64,000 bases of DNA from Chitinophagaceae bacterium (GTDB lineage Bacteria; Bacteroidota; Bacteroidia; Chitinophagales; Chitinophagaceae): contig CANCSS010000008.1 in the NCBI GenBank assembly GCA_947380905.1, positions 1-64,000 on the forward strand. The letters are read 5' to 3'. Both the position numbers and the translations under genes were made by a program. Within the stretch, counting starts at the first letter, position 1, and every line of letters begins with the position of its first letter. Below, piece by piece: positions 57,997 through 64,000 of this stretch. A model generated the notes under the pieces. That model was not told the DNA's origin. It did no database searches and was given only the letters and a program-made list of their open reading frames with translations.

Positions 57997-60507
57997 TTAA
58001 AATTGGAATCTAACACTTCCAAAAACTCCAAAATTTTGGATGGGCTGCATTCTAGAGGGACTGTAATTGGGCGGATAAGGAGGGGCTTGTCTCCAAACAA
58101 AATCGATTCTAAAGAATTTTAAAATATTATCAAATCCAGTTCCGTATTCTAAATAAAAATTAGATTTCAAAGATCTTAATTGATAAGGTCCCAATTCGGT
58201 TCTGTTGAAGGTTCTATTGGCGGAATTCATTTCTCCCCAAACTCCTTTGAATGTCCAAAACTGCCTCATTTTTGTGGTGCGTAAAAAAGGGATTAAGTTG
58301 ATTAATTTCTTTTCAAAATTATGTTCTATTTGAAAACCTGCATATAAGTCACTATAATATTCAAAGCGGTTCATTAAATTGAAACCATTTTTATTATACA
58401 TATATACTTCGTTGCCGGGGTGCAATTCTAATAACATAAACGGTAGACTGTCTCCATAAATTTTTCCTGCATAAGCATTGTAAGTCAATACACCAAAGTT
58501 GGGTATTCTTACTTTTTGTTCCATGCCTGCATGTATTTTAGTGTATTGATAAGCACTACCAAATAGACCTTTGAAACCCTCGCTCACTCTCAATTCAAAA
58601 ATGGGCTTGCTGCCTTTAAAACGAATAACCCTTCTATTGGTCGTAAATTTACGCTCTCCAGGAGCATACCTGATTCGGTACATAAGATCGCTGTTCACAA
58701 TGGCTTCTTGTTTTCCATTTTGACTGATGGTGTTGGTAGGCAATGGGGTATAGGGGTTGTAATTCGTTCTTTCCAAGGTCAATGAATTACTTACTCCCGA
58801 CTCCCATTCTTTTGTAATACTTGCCTTGTATTCTTCTTCCCCTAAAAATTTTTGTGGGATAGTAGGTCTTCTTAAAATTTGAGAAAAAATATTGTCAATA
58901 CTTACATCTTCTTCATTAAATCTAACCCTGCCATTGTCTAGATCATTGAGATAAGACAATTGAAAAAGGAGGCCTTTGTATTTTGCAGGCTTGTATTGTA
59001 TCGCCAACTTCTCTTTAAATTTTTGATCCTTGAATCCATAGGCCAGATAACCGGAGAATTTCCAATCTTTATTAAATAAAGGGGTGGTAGCTAAATCAAA
59101 TCTAAGTCGGGTAGATTCAAGTTGGTTGCCGCTAATCCATTTGTACCATGGGCCGATCTCCACTTTACCAAATTTCCTGTATCCATCCACTAGAAATTCA
59201 ATATTTCGAGTATAGGCTTTAAACAAGGGTATTGACTTTAGTGTATCAATGCTTTTGCGAATACTTTGTTCGTTTTTGTTCAACTCATCATGCCTTAAGT
59301 TAACCCAGTCCGTAGTATTTAACTGAGCCGCATTTGCTAGCGAAACTACCTGATCTTGTTTGCTATTACGTTGTATGTTTTCATTGATGAGTGCTTTGTC
59401 TGTTTTGAAATTTTTATAAGAGATGCTTTTTCGAACAATAAAAGTTAATTTATCATTTGGAAAAGGAGACATATCGGCGGTAATCTTGTCTTTAGAAAAA
59501 ATCATCTTCCTGTTTTCTAATTTTGCAAATTCTAAATTTACATTCAATCTATTTACAAAATTGATGTCTGCCGTTTTTGAAATATTTAAATTTACTTTGT
59601 AGATGCCCCAGGTTTCGGCATCGATCCAAGCATCCCCATTGAATGTATTTTCACCCTCTCTTAAGGGAGAAAATAAAAGGTGGAATATTTTCGCCCCCTT
59701 TACATATTGTGTGTCGGCACCTTTAAACTTGTAAAACTTATCGGCAAATTCACTTATAGGGCTGATGAATTCCTTGCCAAAAAACTTCATGTAATTTTCG
59801 TAAATATTTACTTTTTGATTGACACCACTTATTAATTGAATAATTACTTCACTTTGTATTCCATGACTTTGAGTAGCTTTAATTACTTCCCTTGAGTTTT
59901 TTGGCAGGCTTGTATAATAAAAATCAGATAAAGTTTCTGTCATGAGCACGGGCAGAAAAGGTTTAGATTCTGAGATGCTGTCTATATTGTCTAGTACAAA
60001 TGCAAAGGGTTTTAAAAAATTAATATTACTAAAACTGTTTTTATTGATATTGTTTAAATCCAATTCTAATTTGTTGTACAACTCGCAACTGTATTCGGGA
60101 TATTGATAGGGATTATTTTCTTTTTTATGATCTACTACTAATTTCCACCATCTTAAACCTTTATTGAATTTTGATTTTACGGTAGCCTCTTGTTTTGAAG
60201 TGGAGTAATTAAGTGTTATAATTACCGAATCTTTTTTTAACAGCGAAGCGCTATAGCTACTCTGGTCATAGCCTACATAAGATACCAATAAACTATCTTT
60301 TACAAAGGAAGATCTGGGGATTTTAAAATGGCCAAGACTGTCTGCGATGGTTCCTGCTTTTGATAAAGCCCATTGTATAGTGGCAAATGGAATCGGTTCT
60401 TTGGTAAAAGCATCTCTCACCTTTCCCACTACAACACTAGGTGATTGTGCTTCTAAAGTAGTTGCTTGTAGAAGGATTCCAAGAAGAAATAAATAAGCAA
60501 TTTTCAT
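57997..60507 (-). CDS. DUF5686/carboxypeptidase regulatory-like (CarboxypepD_reg) outer-membrane-associated protein
   Basis: Signal peptide; VVGKVRDAFTKEPIPFATIQWALSKAGTIADSLGHFKI; large beta-rich C-terminal region ending NFGVFGSVRFQF (C-terminal Phe). Confidence 0.8.
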   Translation of the reverse strand: MKIAYLFLLGILLQATTLEAQSPSVVVGKVRDAFTKEPIPFATIQWALSKAGTIADSLGHFKIPRSSFVKDSLLVSYVGYDQSSYSASLLKKDSVIITLNYSTSKQEATVKSKFNKGLRWWKLVVDHKKENNPYQYPEYSCELYNKLELDLNNINKNSFSNINFLKPFAFVLDNIDSISESKPFLPVLMTETLSDFYYTSLPKNSREVIKATQSHGIQSEVIIQLISGVNQKVNIYENYMKFFGKEFISPISEFADKFYKFKGADTQYVKGAKIFHLLFSPLREGENTFNGDAWIDAETWGIYKVNLNISKTADINFVNRLNVNLEFAKLENRKMIFSKDKITADMSPFPNDKLTFIVRKSISYKNFKTDKALINENIQRNSKQDQVVSLANAAQLNTTDWVNLRHDELNKNEQSIRKSIDTLKSIPLFKAYTRNIEFLVDGYRKFGKVEIGPWYKWISGNQLESTRLRFDLATTPLFNKDWKFSGYLAYGFKDQKFKEKLAIQYKPAKYKGLLFQLSYLNDLDNGRVRFNEEDVSIDNIFSQILRRPTIPQKFLGEEEYKASITKEWESGVSNSLTLERTNYNPYTPLPTNTISQNGKQEAIVNSDLMYRIRYAPGERKFTTNRRVIRFKGSKPIFELRVSEGFKGLFGSAYQYTKIHAGMEQKVRIPNFGVLTYNAYAGKIYGDSLPFMLLELHPGNEVYMYNKNGFNLMNRFEYYSDLYAGFQIEHNFEKKLINLIPFLRTTKMRQFWTFKGVWGEMNSANRTFNRTELGPYQLRSLKSNFYLEYGTGFDNILKFFRIDFVWRQAPPYPPNYSPSRMQPIQNFGVFGSVRFQF

Positions 60508-60609
60508 ACGGATGGCAGCAAGATAAATATATTACTTATAATTTTTATATTAAATTAATAACAATAATTCTTTTGTAGAAGCTTATTAATAAATAGCGCA
60601 TAAACAATA

Positions 60610-62547
60610 TTACAAAACGCCTTTTACAATCTCTTCCACCACTGCAGGGTCAAGTAGCGTAGAGGTGTCTCCTAAGCTTTTTAATTCTCCTTCGGCTACT
60701 TTGCGTAGTATGCGTCGCATGATTTTGCCAGAACGGGTTTTAGGTAGCCCGGATACAAATTGAATTTTATCTGGCTTGGCAATGGGCCCAATAATTCTGG
60801 TGACTGTTTGTAAAATATCTTTTCTAATGATGTCCGCAGTACCATGGGTGTCTTGGCCATGTGAGCCAGTATAAATGACAAAAGCATAAATGCCTTGTCC
60901 CTTTACATCATGCGGAAATCCTACTACTGCACTTTCTACTACCCCTGCGTGCATATTGATGGCGTTTTCTACTTCGGCTGTGCCAATTCTATGTCCGCTC
61001 ACATTTAATACATCATCCACACGTCCAGTGATTCTGATTTGTCCCAATTCATTTTTTAAAGCACCATCCCCGGTAAAATATAAATTAGGGTAGGTGGCAA
61101 AATAATTGGTTCTACATCTTTCATGATCTCCGTAGGTGGTTCTTATGGTAGCCGGCCAAGGTTGGGTAATACATAAATTACCTCGGTACAAACCATCTTC
61201 CATCGTAGTTACTTCGGCTCCTTGGTCATTTACTAAAATAGTAGCTACCCCCGGCATAGGATAAGTGGCCCATCCTGGTTTCCCTGGTGTAATGCCTGCC
61301 ATATTTGAAATCATGATGCCTCCTGTTTCGGTTTGCCACCAAGTGTCCACGATGGGACATTTTTTCTTCCCAATGTTTTCATCATACCAATGCCAGGCTT
61401 CTTCATTAATGGGTTCGCCTACGGTACCCAATACTTTTAAACTACTCAAATCATGCCCTTGAACAGGCCCTAATCCATATCCCATCAATGATCTTATAGC
61501 GGTGGGGGCGGTATATAAAATATTCACTTTGAATTTATCAATGATGTCCCAGAATCTTCCAGCATCGGGGAAAGTGGGAATGCCTTCAAACATCAATGAA
61601 GTACCACCCGCACTTAAAGGGGCATACACAATATAACTATGTCCAGTAATCCAACCTACATCTGCTGTGCAGAAAAAAAGATCATTGGGTTGGTATTGAA
61701 AAACATTTACAAAAGTATAATTGGTATACACCATATAGCCAGCAATGCTGTGAACGACTCCTTTGGGTTTGCCAGTAGAGCCGGAGGTATATAAAATAAA
61801 TAAAGGGTCTTCTGCATCCATTTCTACAGCATCCACATGTACGATTCCTTGGGACTCTACTTTTTTAATTTCATCTTCCCACCAAACATCACGCCCTTTG
61901 ATCATAGAGACAGACGTGCGTGTACGCGTACATACGATCACTCTTTGTATGGTTTTATTTCCAATAAGTGCATCATCAATCACTGCTTTTAAAGGAATGT
62001 CTTTGGCACCTCTATATGCGCCATCGCAGGTAATAATAAAAGTTGCTTTTGCATCTTCTAATCTATCCGCAATACTTTGTGCAGAGAAGCCACCAAAAAT
62101 AACACTGTGGATGGCTCCAATACGCGCGCAGGCTAATACTGCAATGGCGAGTTCAGGAATCATACCCATATAAATACAAACGCGATCTCCTTTTTGTACG
62201 CCATTGTTATTAAGCACTTGCGCAAACTGACATACTTTTAAATGCAATTGTTTATAGGTAATAATTCTGTGGTGTTCGCTAGGGTCGTTGGGTTCCCAAA
62301 TAATAGCAGGCTTGTCTCCGTTTTTTGCTAAATGCCTGTCGATACAATTTTCGGTAATATTTAATTTTGCTCCTTTAAACCATTCGATCTTGGGTTCGGT
62401 AAAATTCCATTCTAAAACGGTATCCCATTTTTTTCGCCAAGTAAAATTTTCTGCTATTTCAGACCAAAATTTTTCTGGTTCTTCGATGCTCTTTTGATAG
62501 GCTTCCTGATAAGCTTCTAAACTCTTTATTTGATAGGGGTAACTCAT
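60610..62547 (-). CDS. acs: Acetyl-CoA synthetase
   Basis: LFILYTSGSTGKPKGVVHS; DVGWITGHSYIVYAPL; DTWWQTETGG; GLPKTRSGKIMRRILRK. Likely start ATG 62545-62547 (track start is TTG). Confidence 0.96.
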   Translation of the reverse strand: MSYPYQIKSLEAYQEAYQKSIEEPEKFWSEIAENFTWRKKWDTVLEWNFTEPKIEWFKGAKLNITENCIDRHLAKNGDKPAIIWEPNDPSEHHRIITYKQLHLKVCQFAQVLNNNGVQKGDRVCIYMGMIPELAIAVLACARIGAIHSVIFGGFSAQSIADRLEDAKATFIITCDGAYRGAKDIPLKAVIDDALIGNKTIQRVIVCTRTRTSVSMIKGRDVWWEDEIKKVESQGIVHVDAVEMDAEDPLFILYTSGSTGKPKGVVHSIAGYMVYTNYTFVNVFQYQPNDLFFCTADVGWITGHSYIVYAPLSAGGTSLMFEGIPTFPDAGRFWDIIDKFKVNILYTAPTAIRSLMGYGLGPVQGHDLSSLKVLGTVGEPINEEAWHWYDENIGKKKCPIVDTWWQTETGGIMISNMAGITPGKPGWATYPMPGVATILVNDQGAEVTTMEDGLYRGNLCITQPWPATIRTTYGDHERCRTNYFATYPNLYFTGDGALKNELGQIRITGRVDDVLNVSGHRIGTAEVENAINMHAGVVESAVVGFPHDVKGQGIYAFVIYTGSHGQDTHGTADIIRKDILQTVTRIIGPIAKPDKIQFVSGLPKTRSGKIMRRILRKVAEGELKSLGDTSTLLDPAVVEEIVKGVL

Positions 62548-62637
62548 AGTCAATCTTTGAATAAATAATGATAGTCAAATTTACATTTTTCATTTTAAAT
62601 ATTTAACTTGAATAATCAATTGCAAACTAAATAAACT

Positions 62638-64000
62638 ATGAGTAAAGAAATTAAACAAAGCAAAATTGCTTTTGTGATAGGGGCTTCATCGGTGGGAACC
62701 CTTATTGAATGGTATGATTTTTACATTTTTGGGATGTTGGCGACCATCATTTCGAAACAGTTTTTCCCCGCAAATGCAGGCACAGCAGCGCTTTTAAGCA
62801 CTTTAGCTATTTTTGCCGCAGGTTTTATTGTAAGACCTTTTGGAGCATTGGTTTTTGGACGTTTAGGCGATTTAATTGGCCGTAAGCATACTTTTTTACT
62901 GACTTTGGTCATTATGGGAGGGTCTACTTTTGCCATTGGATTGGTGCCAGGTTATGCCACCATAGGTTGGGCAGCGCCCATATTGGTATTAATATTACGT
63001 TTATTGCAAGGTTTGGCATTGGGAGGAGAGTACGGAGGGGCAGCCACTTATGTAGCGGAACATGCACCAGTAGGACAAAGAGGTTTCTGGACCAGTTGGA
63101 TTCAAACAACAGCCACTTTGGGTTTATTTTTAGCTTTAGGCATCATCATCTTAATTAGATCGAATCAAGGGGTAGAAAAATTTAGTGCTGAATGGGGTGG
63201 TTGGAGATATCCTTTTTGGATTTCTATAATACTCGTTGGCGTATCTGTTTTGATTAGAATGAGGATGAGTGAGTCGCCCATGTTTACCAAATTAAAATCA
63301 GAAGGAAAAACTTCTGTCAATCCATTGAAAGAAAGTTTTGGACAAAAGAATAATTTTAAAATGGTCTTGTTGGCCTTGTTTGGTGCCGTTATGGGACAAG
63401 GCGTAGTTTGGTATACGGGCCAGTTTTATGCACAAAGTTTTATTGAAACCGTTTGTAAAATTGATTTTATACAATCTAGAAATATTATGTTGGTGGCCAT
63501 ATTAATGGCTACCCCCTGTTTTGTTTTGTTTGGTTGGCTAAGTGACAAAGTGGGAAGAAAATGGATTATGTTATTTGGTATGTTAGCAGCAGTGTTTACT
63601 TATCGACCTATCTACCAACAATTTTTAACTATTTCAAGTACGCAAAGCAGGGCAGATAAAATTGATTTAGCTAAAACAGTGGCTTCACCAGCAAAAGTAA
63701 AAGTTGACAGCAAGGATGCCACTCAATTTATAGTAACACAAAGTTTCGATACTGCTTATACGGATGGCGCAGTATTTAAATATACTAAAACAGACAGTTT
63801 CCATTTGGCTGCGGCCTATGATGCGATGGTTCCCATTGATTCTTTAAGTCCTAGCATCATTGTGTCTAAGTCGGCAAAACCAAATGTGGTTTTGGAAAAA
63901 ATCTTAGGACATTCAGATTTTTGGAGCATGATTTGGTTGGTATTTATTCAAATTGTATATGTGACCATGGTGTATGGTCCCATTGCGGCTTTCTTAGTTG
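62638..64000 (+). CDS. MHS-type MFS transporter (truncated by window end)
   Basis: ATG 62638; GASSVGTLIEWYDFYIFGMLA; RPFGALVFGRLGDLIGRKHTFL; GGEYGGAATYVAEHAP; frame open to the window end. Confidence 0.9.
   Translation, partial: MSKEIKQSKIAFVIGASSVGTLIEWYDFYIFGMLATIISKQFFPANAGTAALLSTLAIFAAGFIVRPFGALVFGRLGDLIGRKHTFLLTLVIMGGSTFAIGLVPGYATIGWAAPILVLILRLLQGLALGGEYGGAATYVAEHAPVGQRGFWTSWIQTTATLGLFLALGIIILIRSNQGVEKFSAEWGGWRYPFWISIILVGVSVLIRMRMSESPMFTKLKSEGKTSVNPLKESFGQKNNFKMVLLALFGAVMGQGVVWYTGQFYAQSFIETVCKIDFIQSRNIMLVAILMATPCFVLFGWLSDKVGRKWIMLFGMLAAVFTYRPIYQQFLTISSTQSRADKIDLAKTVASPAKVKVDSKDATQFIVTQSFDTAYTDGAVFKYTKTDSFHLAAAYDAMVPIDSLSPSIIVSKSAKPNVVLEKILGHSDFWSMIWLVFIQIVYVTMVYGPIAAFLV

Noticed and set aside
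61763-62173. 136-aa plus-strand ORF inside acs
   Set aside because: Antisense to strong acs motifs; no family resemblance.
1-64000. Defence island, prophage, integrative element or biosynthetic gene cluster
   Set aside because: No integrase, transposase, phage, restriction or NRPS/PKS signatures; the SNF2 helicase has the SWIM-SNF2 architecture of a general chromosomal helicase and no defence partners beside it.

Overview
The window looks like a low-GC Bacteroidota chromosome segment, probably Chitinophagaceae-like (inferred from TAnnTTTG-type promoters, a PorZ-type T9SS protein, DUF5606/DUF5686-type proteins and Bacteroidetes-type large IspG). It is dense with housekeeping genes. The main blocks are a complete arginine operon (GNAT-argG-argC-argD-argF'-argB-argE-argH), a cell-shape cluster (mreB-mreC-mreD-mrdA-rodA), and gcvT, ssb, comB, a SWIM/SNF2 helicase, FKBP, ispG, tsaB, ridA, porZ, a GH3/serine-hydrolase fusion, rpoN, an MMPL transporter, gatB, alaS, ppc, purD, a POT transporter, acs and an MHS-type MFS transporter cut by the window edge. 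I saw no tRNA or rRNA genes, CRISPR array, transposase, phage genes or recognisable defence island. The most interesting signals are: (1) a structured leader before the arginine operon with a 41-codon ORF ending Cys-Arg-Arg-Gly-Phe among several perfect inverted repeats; (2) a class D beta-lactamase-like lipoprotein whose catalytic motifs are replaced; (3) a stand-alone double rhodanese without a catalytic Cys, paired with an ArsR regulator; (4) a four-copy 31-bp tandem repeat just after a DUF5606 gene; (5) an ArgF' with Val at the residue that sets N-succinyl versus N-acetyl-ornithine specificity; (6) a terminator-like hairpin between promoter and start codon of the SNF2 helicase. All calls come from reading the sequence and supplied translations; no database search was run.
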